Assembly: GCA_015501055.1 (NCBI GenBank)
Contig: JADNYV010000001.1
Location: 744,001 to 808,000 of the forward strand
Origin: Mucidula mucida
Taxonomy: Eukaryota; Basidiomycota; Agaricomycetes; Agaricales; Physalacriaceae
Direction: 5' to 3'
Length of the DNA stretch: 64,000 nt
In this document: one piece after another, positions 22,741 to 34,011 of the stretch
How the letters are laid out: each line of letters starts with the position of its first letter
Numbering within the stretch: position 1 is the first letter of the stretch
Notes under the pieces: model-generated
Seen by the model: the letters and a program-made list of their open reading frames with translations, nothing else
The model's database searches: none
What the model was told of the DNA's origin: nothing
Translations under genes and position numbers: made by a program

Positions 22741-25104
22741 TCAATGCGTCACAATTGAGGCTTGCGCTGTCTTCAATGCTTGTATTGTGAGTATTTGCTT
22801 CTGCGCATGGGCTACATCTCCCTGTCTCCGATGCAATTCTGTGAACGTTGATGAGCTAGAAGGATTGGAGGAATAGATAAACCGTCACCTAAAACCCTCT
22901 CCGCCGTCCAAATCCTCAATGGTATGTTACCCACGGTATCCGCACCGTGAGTGTTCTTTGCGCCTTTGACAGCACCTGCCCCAAGTCCAGACGCGAGTTG
23001 CTCACATGTTCCCAACATCTTCATAGCATAGTCGGTTGCGGTGTGCATAAAGTGCGAGCTGATCAAAGCCAAAACCAAGCACCGCAAATGGTTATCCGTA
23101 GATTCCCCAGTGATTGTGAGCGCTGATTTCAGACATGTTCTAGAAGAAGAGTTAATGATGAGAACGACTTGTGGATACATGCGTACTTTGCTCTCAAAAT
23201 CTCTGAGGACATGCACGCCTCTATGACTTTACCCACGCTTCGTAGCGTTCCACCCATTCCTTTGCAGCTGTCGACTACTTTCATACTCTCCTCATAATCG
23301 GCTTTCCCTAGACCAATCTTCAAGCCCACCATGCCAACTCTGGCACAGATCTCCACGTAGTCATCTCGTCCTTCGCCTTCCGACGCCAATTCCGCAGCAA
23401 TTGCATAACATGATTCAGCGCGGTTGGTGTCTTCGCGCGCATGTGCTAGGTGCGCTTCATGTAGCAACACCCTTGCTGAAAACGCGTCCCACAATCCAAC
23501 AGTCCGAACATGGGCTACGAGAACCTCCAAGTGCTTTTGAGCTCCGACGAACTCTGAGCGCATGATGTGAACGCCAACGAGTTCGCATAGCAGATCGCCC
23601 TTCATGCGGTTCATGGTATATTCCAACTGCGTCAAGTCCGACACACTAGCCCATGGGGAAAGCATGATTGGTTTCCGCATCTCCTTCTCCCACATCGTCA
23701 ACCCTTCGTTTGCAAACAACTTTCGTTTTGGCTTCCGGCCAACTGGATCTTTTTTGGCAATTGCGCTGACGAGATAGGCAAGTATGAGGAGAATACGAGG
23801 ATGTGTTGTCTGAATGTGAAGTGGGGAGGATGATGGGAAAGTGATCTCTACCACTCCATTTTCTGTGTCTTTCCAAGAGCCGGAGTCCATGAGCATATGC
23901 AACTGGGTTAAACGAGGAGCAGTAGATGCCGCGTTTCCAACATAAGTGTAGAAAACGACGCCGACGATGAGGATGTGGATCGCCATTACTTCGGAGAGCT
24001 TGTCCGGGAAATGTGGTAGGGAGGGCAAGGTCTTTGATGGAGATGGCATCGCGTTGTTGGATGCTTGCTCATGCGCGGGTGCATTCGATATCGAAACGAG
24101 AATGGACTTATCTGTGCCCTTGTCTTTGTCCGAAGTAAAATCGAAACCGAGTGCTTCTTCTGCCAGTGTCAATGCATCCTCCACGCGATCCCACAAACCG
24201 GATGAGATCAACAATCTGAGTCGAATCAACAAACCGAAAAGCTTCACGCCATGGTGTTGAGCCATTTCAGCGTGTGCCACGAAAGATTGGATCGCTGACA
24301 ATGCAGCCTGTGTGTCTTTTGCAGTTAAGCCCTTCGTGGTATCTGTTGGGGTAGAGAGCACAGATATTAGGGTGAGATGTGCTGAATAGATGGCATGCGG
24401 CGGGTCGTCGGATAGAAAAGTCTTCACGAGACGTCGTAGCATGTTCCGAGCAAATTTGTGGTTTTGTTGCCAGTGAGCTAGTTGGGCAATCAACGATGTC
24501 ACATAAGGACGATATAGACGTAGGGATGGGTGCTAGAGGACTATGAGAAGAAGTTTGCAACACTGCAGAAAGCGAACACACCTTCTGTGATATCAAAAGC
24601 TAGGACGGGAAAGAGATGAGTCGGGACAGTGTAATCAAGGGGACAAAAAACGTACCGCTTTGCTGGAGGCTTTTTCGACCTTGCAGAATGTCAATTCCGA
24701 ATTATACGCGCGAAAAACAGTACATACTTCATTTTCTAATGATTGGGCCCATATGTGATCTTCATTTTGACTGAAGCCTCCGCTAATTGCTATCATCCCC
24801 ACCTCCGCCAGTGCGGTCCAGCCCTGCATTCGATGTCGGGAGTGAGGTCAGGAATGCTCAGACATTTTCGCAGTGCTAGCAGAGATAGACAGAGAGACCG
24901 CGCATGTGTCGATGGGTAGGAGGGTGGATGAGAATGCCAGGCAAGGAAACAAGAAGCGTCGACACCGGTAATGGGACCAACGGAGGTAATGTTTCCGAGG
25001 GCAAAGGCAACCTTCATCGTCCGATTCTGAAGAGCTGTACGAGCGCCTTTGCCGCTTTGCTGGTCGAGGTTGTTATCCTGTGGACTTGCAGGTCTCGTCG
25101 ACAT
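22741..25104 (-). CDS. MAU2: Cohesin loading factor MAU2/Scc4, frame broken once
   Basis: TPR-like partner of Scc2/NIPBL that targets the cohesin loader to chromatin. It starts MSTRPASPQDNNLDQQSGKG at 25104. After an intron come ALRKCLSIPDLTPDIECRAG and ALAEVGMIAISGGFSQ, which lie in different frames: one base seems missing at about 24814-24820. Long helical exons follow (LAHWQQNHKFARNMLRRL, MAQHHGVKLFGLLIRLRLLI, LEYTMNRMKGDLLCELVGVH, KHLEVLVAHVRTVGLWDAF). The family C-terminus is distinctive: LVLALISSHFMHTATDYAMK, MLGTCEQLASGLGAG, GNIPLRIWTAERVL, then over a last intron ELHRRQGDVAHAQKQILTIQ, ending VTH and TGA at 22741. Assignment rests on this C-terminal signature; moderate to high confidence. 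Confidence 0.8.
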
Positions 25105-25339
25105 GGTCAGCAACAAGGACAGATGTCACACCTATATGCTTGTGACACGACGCGTCAAAATGAGGCACCCGCGCTTACGGCATTTGAATTTGCCGAGTGG
25201 AAGTGTGGACCGCTATGTACCACCTACAGTATGTACTGACTATTCATGCACAGGACGCGCGGACTACGCTTAACTGTATCAGTTCTATTTAGCGGATTCC
25301 AGTCAAAACGCATACGCACTAGCACGCTATGGCATGACA

Positions 25340-25347
25340 TGACGTCA
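25340..25347. promoter_or_regulatory. CRE octamer TGACGTCA
   Basis: Perfect CRE located 26 bp before the fructosamine-kinase start codon, within the 268-bp divergent region shared with MAU2. Confidence 0.35.
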
Positions 25348-25372
25348 CGATTCTCATCATCCGCCATCACAT

Positions 25373-26486
25373 ATGCCTATCTCTGCCATCCTGCTCGAGC
25401 AACTGGAGAAGCTACGCCCCAACGCTGATTTGTCTGGATCGCCTCCGCGTATAAGACCTCCGACGGAGAGAATTTCTTTGTCAAACTCGGGCGTACCAAT
25501 GAAACGGAGCAATATACTGGCGAAGCTGAGTCTCTGAAAGCCATACATGCAGCTGCGCCAGGACTCGCCCCCCTAGTGCTTGCTTCCGGGATCTCTGACG
25601 GGCGTCCTTATTTCATCTCCGAATACAAGGATATGGGACGCTTATCTGAGAAATCTGGGCAAGAGCTTGGGAAACGATTAGCGCTGGAATTGCACCAGTA
25701 CACATCGAACAAGGGCTTTGGCTTTCATGTGCCCACGTTTTGTGGAGCAACAAGAATGAAGAATGGTTGGTATGAAACCTGGGAGGAGTGTTACAGTGAG
25801 ATGATCAAGGATCTACTTGATGCTTTACGAAGTACAAACCGGTATTCTACGCTGTGTCGGAAAGGAGATGTAGTCAGATCAAAGTGAATTTTCAGCCAGA
25901 TTCTATATGGGCTTGTACTCATTTGTTAATATACAGTGTCATTCCGAAACTCCTGGGTATGATGCTTGAGACATGAAAAGCACTGAGTATTAATCAACTT
26001 CACCAGGTCCACTCGACATTAAACCCGTTCTTCTGCATGGTGATCTCTGGGTAAGAACATAATTTCCTCTCACGATAGTTTGCTCACTGTAACAGAGCGG
26101 GAACACCGGCGTGGACTCAAAGACTGGTCTACCGGTAATATTCGATCCTTCGTCGTTCTACGGTCATTCAGAAGCAGAGTATGTATTGTCATCTGTTTCG
26201 TCGACTGTGCTTGACGGTATAGCCTGGCGATCGCGAGAATCTTTGGTGGTATACCGTCGTCATTCTTCCGGGCTTACGACGAGCACCTACCAAAGACAGA
26301 TCCAGTTGAGCAATATGAACTCCGAGGAGATTTATATGAACTGTTCCATTATCTCAATCACACTTTGGTATTTGGAGTATGTCATTCCATGATCTTGTGA
26401 GCACAGATGTTCAGTATACTTTCATAGGGAGGATACGCCTCGAGCGCTGAAAGGAAGATGGATGTTTTGCTTAGCACTGAACTGTA
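25373..26486 (+). CDS. Fructosamine/ketosamine-3-kinase family protein, frame broken once
   Basis: Protein-repair kinase family (fructosamine-3-kinase; APH-like fold) that phosphorylates ketosamines on glycated proteins. It starts MPISAILLEQLEKLRPNADL. The glycine-loop region to FFVKLGRTNETEQY changes frame near 25437-25442, consistent with one missing base (expected GSASAYKTSDGEN). Then come YFISEYKDMGRLSEKSGQEL, LGKRLALELHQYTSNKGFGF, VPTFCGATRMKNGWYETWEE, VIPKLLGPLDIKPVLLHGDL, the catalytic HGDLWSGNTG, VIFDPSSFYGHSEADLAI with the metal-binding Asp, RIFGGIPSSFFRAYDEHLP and HYLNHTLVFG. The end GGYASSAERKMDVLLSTEL meets TAG at 26484. Introns (near 25892-25945, 25957-26008, 26053-26097, 26180-26222, 26377-26430) all join in frame. 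Confidence 0.9.
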
Positions 26487-28627
26487 GTCGGAGAAACATT
26501 CGGAGTACAGTCATGTTCAATCCAGTTTGTGCTTTGTGGCGTTGGCACTGTTGTCCGAATCATGGGGCAATAAATCGATACGAAAAACATATGAGCGGAA
26601 TCGACACGAGACGACCGAGTGGAAGGTGGAAGTGGAGAGGCCTGTATTTCGTTGGTTCTGAGGTTCACGATTGTGGGAGGTAATGAGCAAGCCATGAGGG
26701 ACATAATCGCTGACAGAGGTGGAGGAGAAAGTCTGTATAACGAGCGAAGAATCTGGCCACTGATGGCCCATCAGATGCATGTAGCTAGGATATGCCTGGG
26801 AGAGCGCGACTTTCAGAGAGGCTGATTACAGGGGCGGAAGATGTGATTTAGTTAATGATGGAATATGGTGAACATTAATGAATCCGACGGTTCTAAAATC
26901 CATCGCCACATCTAATGGATAGTGCTGGGCGAATGATATTTGAGGCCTGAGGCCTTGTGACTTGTCAGCCACGATTCGGAACGATTCAGAAATCCCAGTC
27001 GTCGGATTCCCGATTCCATGCAAAGCGGAGCCCTCTTGAAGACCTTAAATAACAACGAAGGCAACGAGAAGCAGTGAGAGAGTAAGAGAGGACTCGTTCG
27101 GCACAAGGAATGACCCAGTGTCGGTGGAAGTTGGGTGGAAGCAACTTCGAGGACGAATTCGGTAGCAAAGTGATCGCCCTTGTGCTCACACCACCACTTA
27201 CCTTCTCCGTGGCTCATGTTGTTTGCAGACTGTGTACAGCTTCAAGCGAACGAAGTTCCACTACGAACAGTCCCTCCTCTATAGAAAATCAGCTTTTTGC
27301 GGGGACGAATCGACGAAGTGACGTTTACCGACATCTCCTGGACATGGACACTTGAAGGATGGGCGTCTGGTTGAATAAGACAGAGAAGTGCTGCCATTGT
27401 CCCCCAAGACTTGTTGTATAACTTCTGCCGATATCTTCCCCCCCATCAATACTGCAGCGCTATCATGACTCGGGGACCAGAGAAATCTTGAAGCTTGGAA
27501 GACCTACGACACTAGAAGACCACACGCGATCTCATGTCTCACATGCCCTATTTTCTGACGCAGCTGCGTGACGTGGCGCAACAATGTCCCAGGCGGCCTC
27601 CCTACACGACTGCAGCGTCATCTAGGACCTGAAGCGCATACCTGACATCTACAATTAGATCTCCTTGTTCACCTCTGGATTCCAAAAGCAAAGCAGACGA
27701 CCGACGCGGGCAGTATCGAAAAGGACCACAAGAGCTCAGAAGAGCCGTAGAAGATCATAGAACTTAGGCGCATATACACTCCGTCTGAGTACGTTCTTGA
27801 TTACGAAACGACAAAACAATAGTTGAAACGGTTTCCCAGAGCGCATGCCAGTGTTATCCTTGTTTAATTTGATAGCGCACGCGAGACCGACATCTTCTAA
27901 CTTGACGTCTTGCTCCCAGGCTTATGATCGCCCAATTCCTACCCGAACAATCAAGCGCAAGGAGGTGACTGAACAGTCATGATATTGACATTGACGCGGA
28001 TTGAAGGATGTCGCGCCGCGAGTCAACCCACAGTTACGATGACTCATGTCACCCGTGTGACGTGACATCCCAAAAACGCGCGCGAAGTTCAAGTGGAGGC
28101 CAGAAAAAAAGCAAGGTTCTTGGAGCCGAATGGAATTGATGGCTACAGAATCGCGTCGATGGCTAAAGCATTATGGATACGTCTGAAGCGAGGTGAAACT
28201 TAATCAAGGATTGAATACAGTTCGCACACTTTGAGGCGCCAGACTTGCGGGTGGTACTTGGCTTCTGGAGATATCGCACGGCCCCCTCACTTCAGAGCCA
28301 AAGGGTTGTCGCATGCCCGATCCACGTCGAAGAATTGGGCGTGTCCTTGTCGGAGATTCGGAGAGTATTAAGACGTACCCAGGACGTGCCGGTGGAGAGA
28401 GACAAACACGGCCACTGCCATCAATCTCACTCTTACAAACCCTTCTCCAGCCGCTTAATGTGGCCATCCTTTTGTCATAGTTGGAAACCCTCCAACTTGA
28501 TACAGCACTTAGCCACGACTTTGCGGCTTTTGCCTCCCGTCGCCGCCATATAAGCTACCAAGCCTCCGCGTTCTCATGGACGCCATCCTCTACACCTCCC
28601 TTTCGCTGCCAATAGACCCTCCTTGAT
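26487..28627. other. Gene-poor 2.1-kb region
   Basis: No open frame here shows family resemblance or splice-consistent continuation on either strand. ORFs at 26517-26780, 26619-26825, 27110-27355 and 28204-28553 look like chance frames. A nested inverted repeat lies at 28046-28068. No transposase or reverse-transcriptase motif, terminal repeat or long tandem repeat was recognised. It may hold non-coding transcripts or decayed sequence. Confidence 0.4.
28046..28068. repeat. Nested inverted repeat with TGACG words
   Basis: ATGTCAC and GTGACAT flank a 9-base core, and an inner GTCAC/GTGAC pair is also complementary. It could bind a bZIP-type dimer or be chance; it lies in the gene-poor region. 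Confidence 0.35.
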
Positions 28628-29367
28628 ATGCCCCTTCGCCTCGACCGAATGGTATTTTACCACCCATACCGCATGGCGGAGGTCTCAACGACGGTGGTGT
28701 CGAGATATCATCCGTACCTCTGCGCTTACTCCAACCACACACGTTTCCTTTGCCGTTCGTGTCCCCTCGTTGAAATTTGCCTCATTCCCAATAAACGTCC
28801 TTCAATAGGTCTCCCACTTGATCATGGCATTTTTGGACCTTCATACCTCAAGTACAACACCGATGTGGTAAAGCATTCTCTTTGCGCGTCCTTGAGTATA
28901 TCCTAAAATTTCATCTTGCACCAGGTGGAAATCACCGAGGTCCACATACGTCTTGAGCTTGCGCTCTACGAAGCAGAATATTGCGTTGGGTATCGAGACA
29001 CAAATCGAAGAGTGCGACAACGATCTACTTTGGTTATAGTGCGTTATTTGTCTCCTTGTTTCCCCATGCCATTGAATTTACTTGTCGCTACAGGACCTTG
29101 CCATTCTCGTACGAGGAAGAATGCGCAGGGTTAATCCGACGTTGGCTCTGTGAGCGCGCGCGCCACGAATCAGTCTTGTATTCACGAATTTGCTGTACAT
29201 TGCCGCCTGCTGGCCTCTACTTTGTCATCGTATCGAAATATTTCCAGTCTACGGCTGCACTTTTCAAGACGCTAGGAGCAAACATTTTCCATGCCTCCCC
29301 CATTATCGCTGCGAATCTATTCATTCAAGCAAGTGCGTCCTTGAAAACAGAAGGAATTCGAAACTAG
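28628..29367 (+). CDS. Possible orphan protein gene, frame uncertain
   Basis: A candidate exon starts MPLRLDRMVFYHPYRMAEVS and runs through HPYLCAYSNHTRFLCRSCPL to LKYNTDVV. A plausible GT-AG intron (about 28867-28923) then leads to VEITEVHIRLELALYEAEY. The following frame (RWVSRHKSKSATTIYFGYS, AIEFTCRYRTLPFSYEEECA, RRWLCERARHESVLYSRICC) is shifted by one base, so either another intron or a missing base near 28980 is needed. It ends TEGIRN with TAG at 29365. I do not recognise a family. The cysteine-rich composition and two consecutive exons make it slightly better than noise. Confidence 0.3.
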
Positions 29368-30082
29368 CTGTAGGGAATGTTGGGGCGATATTAACGCCAC
29401 AAAATCGAAAAGCCTTTTAGATTCCGTTCCATTAGTGTGGCTGCCACTCATGCGTGTATCGTCCAAGCCCAAGATCTGATTCACGACCTGAAAGAGCAAC
29501 CGCAAGGACCCACCAGCTGCAGCCGTCTCCCTTCACATGTGAGTACCAAGAGGCTGCGTGCCTGATGAAGGAGCATAGAACGACATCGAAGGATGAGCTG
29601 ATGCTTCATGTTGCTGTGCTTACAAAGTTAAACGAATTCGAAGCGAGCACGCCGTTAAAGCAAACGAGATTTATGTATCTTCTCGTCCTCCTCCGGATTT
29701 GGGCACCATTAAATAAAAATATGTCTCTTCCCTTTGTGTGTACGGTGATTCTAAGTCTCCTAAGTTTTCGCTGTCTGATCAGTCTCCTTCCTTCCTTCCC
29801 TGATTTGACCTTTCTTCAAGTTTCCTTCAATTGAAGTACTTATGCCGATCGATCACGACGGACCACAGCGGATCTTGATCCGAGATTTTTTCAGTCTTGA
29901 CCGCGACGAGTTAAAACGACGAACGGTGCGAATATTCAGTCCTTCGTAGTCGTTCTATCTGAATATCCTCAGTTGTCCTAAACGGAAACGATATTGCTCC
30001 TTTGTAAGGTCAAACGGCTTGTTGTCGGCGATTGTAAGTACTACCATGATAACGAAACTTCGATATTCAACGGAGGTTCAAG
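29368..30082. other. ADE6 upstream region
   Basis: Intergenic stretch of 715 bp before the FGAM synthase gene. An open frame at 29454-29834 has no family resemblance. No TATA box was noted; T/C-rich tracts (TTCCTTCCTTCCC, about 29785-29820) lie upstream of the gene and may mark the core promoter. Confidence 0.35.
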
Positions 30083-33000
30083 ATGCTTGTCCTCATAGGT
30101 CCCCCCGCTTTTCCCCTCCAAAAGAACGTGGATGCTCGCTTCATCCATCTCGTCAAATGCACGTCCACTGAGGCTGAAGAAACCTTACGCCAGGGAGAGA
30201 AAAGACAGGTGTTGGAGTCATTATTGTCCTACGGTGATGAAAACCCGACCAGCAAAACAGACATGCAGGGGACCTTCGTTCTTCCCCGTCTTGGATCCAT
30301 ATCTCCCTGGTCTAGTAAAGCAACGGATATTGCCATCGTGTGTGGCCTTGGCCCATACATCGAACGAATTGAACGCGGTGTACTGTTTCGTTCCGGAGAT
30401 GTCGTTCACGATCGCATGACACAGGCTGTATTCTCTACCATCCCGGACGAGTCTCGCATCTTTAAACATGAATCCCCACGGCCCCTACGCACCTCATCCA
30501 GAGATAAACTGGAACAGGCCAACAAAGATCTGGGACTGGCTTTAAGCGCGGAGGAGATCACCTACCTGAAGAACGCGTACGATCGCGATCCGACCGACGC
30601 TGAGCTCTTCATGTTCGCCCAAGTCAACTCAGAGCACTGTCGACATAAGATCTTCAATGCCAGCTGGACAATAGACTCAGAGCCTCAGCCCAATTCGCTG
30701 TTTGGGATGATCAGGAATACAGAGCGATTGAATCCCCACGGCACGCTCTCTGCTTATTCTGATAACGCCGCTGTTCTTGCTGGGCCAACTGCTCCCCGAT
30801 TTCACGCCACTCAAGACGGCCCTTACGTCTCAGGGACTGAGGAAATACATATGCTCATCAAGGTTGAGACGCATAACCACCCAACTGCCGTCTCTCCTTT
30901 CCCCGGCGCGGCAACTGGTAGCGGAGGTGAGATCCGGGACGAGGGTGCCGTTGGTAGAGGATCGAAGCCCAAAGCCGGGATGGCTGGGTACACCACAAGT
31001 AACCTACTTGTTCCTGGTTATGAACAACCGTGGGAGGTCGACATCGGTAAACCAGCGCATATCGCGTCGTCCCTCGACATCATGCTTGAGGCACCTCTTG
31101 GAGCTAGTGCTTTCAACAATGAATTCGGTCGCCCGGCGCTCAGTGGGTATTGGCGTACATTCTGCGAGCGCGTAGGCGGTGAAATTCGGGGTTACCACAA
31201 ACCTATCATGATCGCTGGTGGATACGGGAGCGTTCGTCCATCGAACATACACAAGGGAAAAATAAGCAATGGAGCAAAGCTCGTGGTTTTAGGTGGTCCC
31301 GGGATGCTCATTGGTCTGGGAGGGGGTGCGGCATCCTCTCAGATATCCGGTGCCAGTACGGCGGAACTCGATTTCGCCAGTGTGCAGAGGGAGAACCCTG
31401 AAATGCAACGCAGATGCCAGCAAGTCATTGACAGCTGTGCCGCTCTAGGAGACGTCGTCGAGAGCATTCATGACGTTGGCGCTGGGGGGTTGTCTAACGC
31501 GTTTCCTGAACTCGTCCACGACTCCGATATGGGTGCCACCTTCGAAATTCGAAATGTGCCGCTCGCAGACCATTCCATGAGCCCGATGGAAATTTGGTGT
31601 AACGAAAGCCAGGAGCGCTACGTCCTCGCAATTTCCCAGGAGAAGATACATATATTCGAGGATATCGCCCGTCGAGAACGTTGTCCTTATGGAATTGTTG
31701 GTGTCGCAACACAGGAGGACCTCTTACTTGTTACTGACAGTCTACTTGGTCAAGATGTTATTCGTCTTCCAATGACTACATTGTTTGGTAAACCACCGAA
31801 GATGAGTCGAGTTGATGTCACGTCTTCTCCCACTCTTGTTCCTTTCGACACCTCGCTTGGGTCGTATACCTCGTCAAGCGACACTTTATCGGAAGCCATC
31901 ACTCGGGTCCTCCATCTTCCTAGTGTCGGTTCTAAATCCTTCCTTGTCACCATCGGCGATCGTTCAGTCACTGGCCTCGTCACCCGGGACCAAATGGTCG
32001 GGCCTTACCAGGTCCCAGTTGCGGACGTTGCAGTGACGCGTACAACGTATGGTTTCGACGTTCTGACCGGTGAAGCCATGGCCATTGGTGAACGAACCCC
32101 GCTCGCCCTCCTCAATCCGGCAGCGTCTGCGCGCATGGCAATCGGTGAAGCACTTACCAATCTTGTTGCATCCCACATCTCCGACCTCAGTCTTGTCAAG
32201 TTAAGCGCAAACTGGATGTGCGCAGCTTCTCGGAAGGGTGAAGGGGAGGACTCTACGCTGCGGTCAACGCCATTGGCATGGAGCTATGCCCCCAGCTTGG
32301 TATCGGTATTCCAGTTGGGAAGGACTCTATGAGCATGGGTATGAAATGGGCCGACAAGGAAGTTACTTCTCCACTCTCTTTGATTGTCACCGCATTTTCC
32401 ACCGTCTCGAACGTCGCCAACACGTGGACGCCGTTGTTGAAGAACGAGCCCAATACCGTTCTGGTTCTCTTTGACTTGACAGGCAAGAAGCGTCTCGGTG
32501 GTTCCGCGCTTGCACAGGTGTTCAATCAAGTTGGTGTCGAGCCGCCCGACGTCGATGATGCCCAGGTTCTCAAACGTTTCTTGCAAAAGTGCCAACAGAT
32601 TCGAATTGTTCATCCTGGTATGATCATGGCATATCACGATCGCTCAGATGGTGGTCTGTTCACCACTCTCGTGGAGATGGCTTTCACGGCGCGCGCCGGC
32701 CTCGATATTGTCGTAGACGGCGTGAATCCTGTAGAGGAGCTCTTCAACGAAGAACTGGGGGCAGTGGTCCAAGTCAAAGAAAGCGACTTGGAGACACTTC
32801 GTCAATTCTTTACACTTCCTATCCGAGTGGTGGCTTACCTGAACTCTGACGAACAGATCAGAGTCAGACAAGGGAGCAACGATCTCTACATCAACTCTCG
32901 AAGTGAACTCCAAAGAATGTGGGCTGAGACTTCTTTCCGCCTACAGTCCCTTCGTGACAACCCCGAATCGGCCGAGTCTGAATTCAACCTCATCTCTGAT

Positions 33001-33762
33001 CCCTCCTACAAAGGCATCTTCTTCGACATCAAATGTCTTCCCACACCGGCTCCTGTTCCGTTCTCCTCCCGTCCTCGGGTCGCTGTTCTTCGCGAGCAGG
33101 GTGTCAACGGCCATGTCGAGATGGCCTGGGCATTCAAAGAAGCTGGCTTCGAGGCAGTGGATGTTCACACCACCGACATCCTCTCTGGCAAGGTTACGCT
33201 CTCCGGATTCCGTGGCATGGCCGCTCCTGGTGGATTCTCGTTCGGAGACGTCCTCGGCGCAGGTAAAGGCTGGTCGCATTCGGTGCATCATCATCCCGAA
33301 TTCGCCAAGTTCTTTGCTCGCAAGGACACGTTCTCGCTCGCGATATGCAACGGGTGCCAATTTCTGGCAGGCATCAAGGACATGATACCCGGAGCGGAAC
33401 ATTGGCCTGAATGGAAGGCTAATGCTAGCGGCCGCTTTGAGAGTCGAGTATGTATGGTCGAGGTCGTCGATAGCGAGGCAACGAGGAAGTCTGTCTTTTT
33501 AAGAGACATGGTTGGGACTAGAATACCAGTGGCTGTCGCTCACGGGGAAGGTCGCGCCTCGTTCTTGCCTGAGGACGACGTGATCGCTGTACGCTACATC
33601 GATAACCGTTACCCTCTCAACCCGAACGGCTCTCTTGGGGGTGTCACCGGTGTTCAGAGTTTGGACGGCAGGGTGTTAGCTATGATGCCTCATCCGGAAA
33701 GAATCATTGCCCTTGAAAGCAATAGCTGGTTCCCAGAAGAACTTCGAGCAAGTAAGGCATAG
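30083..33762 (+). CDS. ADE6: Phosphoribosylformylglycinamidine synthase (FGAM synthase), frame broken once
   Basis: Cytosolic glutamine-dependent enzyme converting FGAR to FGAM in purine biosynthesis, as one long chain. It starts [20 protein letters not shown], shorter than typical at the N-terminus. The linker and synthetase core show [60 protein letters not shown], the glycine-rich GLGGGAASS and [20 protein letters not shown]. The second half has [19 protein letters not shown] and [17 protein letters not shown]. The class I amidotransferase domain shows [37 protein letters not shown], catalytic Cys in [12 protein letters not shown] and His/Glu in MMPHPERI. It ends EELRASKA with TAG at 33760. 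No intron is evident across 3.7 kb, unlike its neighbours. One base is apparently missing at about 32243-32249 (in AAGGGGAGG) between AASRKGEG and [13 protein letters not shown], splitting the frame in two. Confidence 0.96.
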
Positions 33763-34011
33763 GTCCGTGGTTCAGAATGTTCCAAAGCGCCAGGATGTGG
33801 TGCGAAGAAGTTGTATAACAAACATGTTTTAATAGATATTAGATTTTAGTAATGTGTAAGGTCTTTAGAAATAGTATCATGTTGGTGTTTATTGGCGAAC
33901 AACTCTGGGCTGCCAGATGAGCCTTTCTAACGGTATTGTTACATATGTGGATATGGATGTATAAGCCTATGATAATCGATGCTGAAAGAAACGGAAAGTC
34001 ATACATGCATG

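Noticed and set aside
29454..29834. 126-codon open frame upstream of ADE6
   Set aside because: No family resemblance, unusual composition and no splice-consistent extension.
32243..32249. Programmed ribosomal frameshift in ADE6
   Set aside because: No slippery heptamer, the enzyme is one chain in other eukaryotes, and the same defect recurs in unrelated genes.
32941..33402. 153-codon minus-strand open frame
   Set aside because: Antisense to the amidotransferase domain of ADE6.
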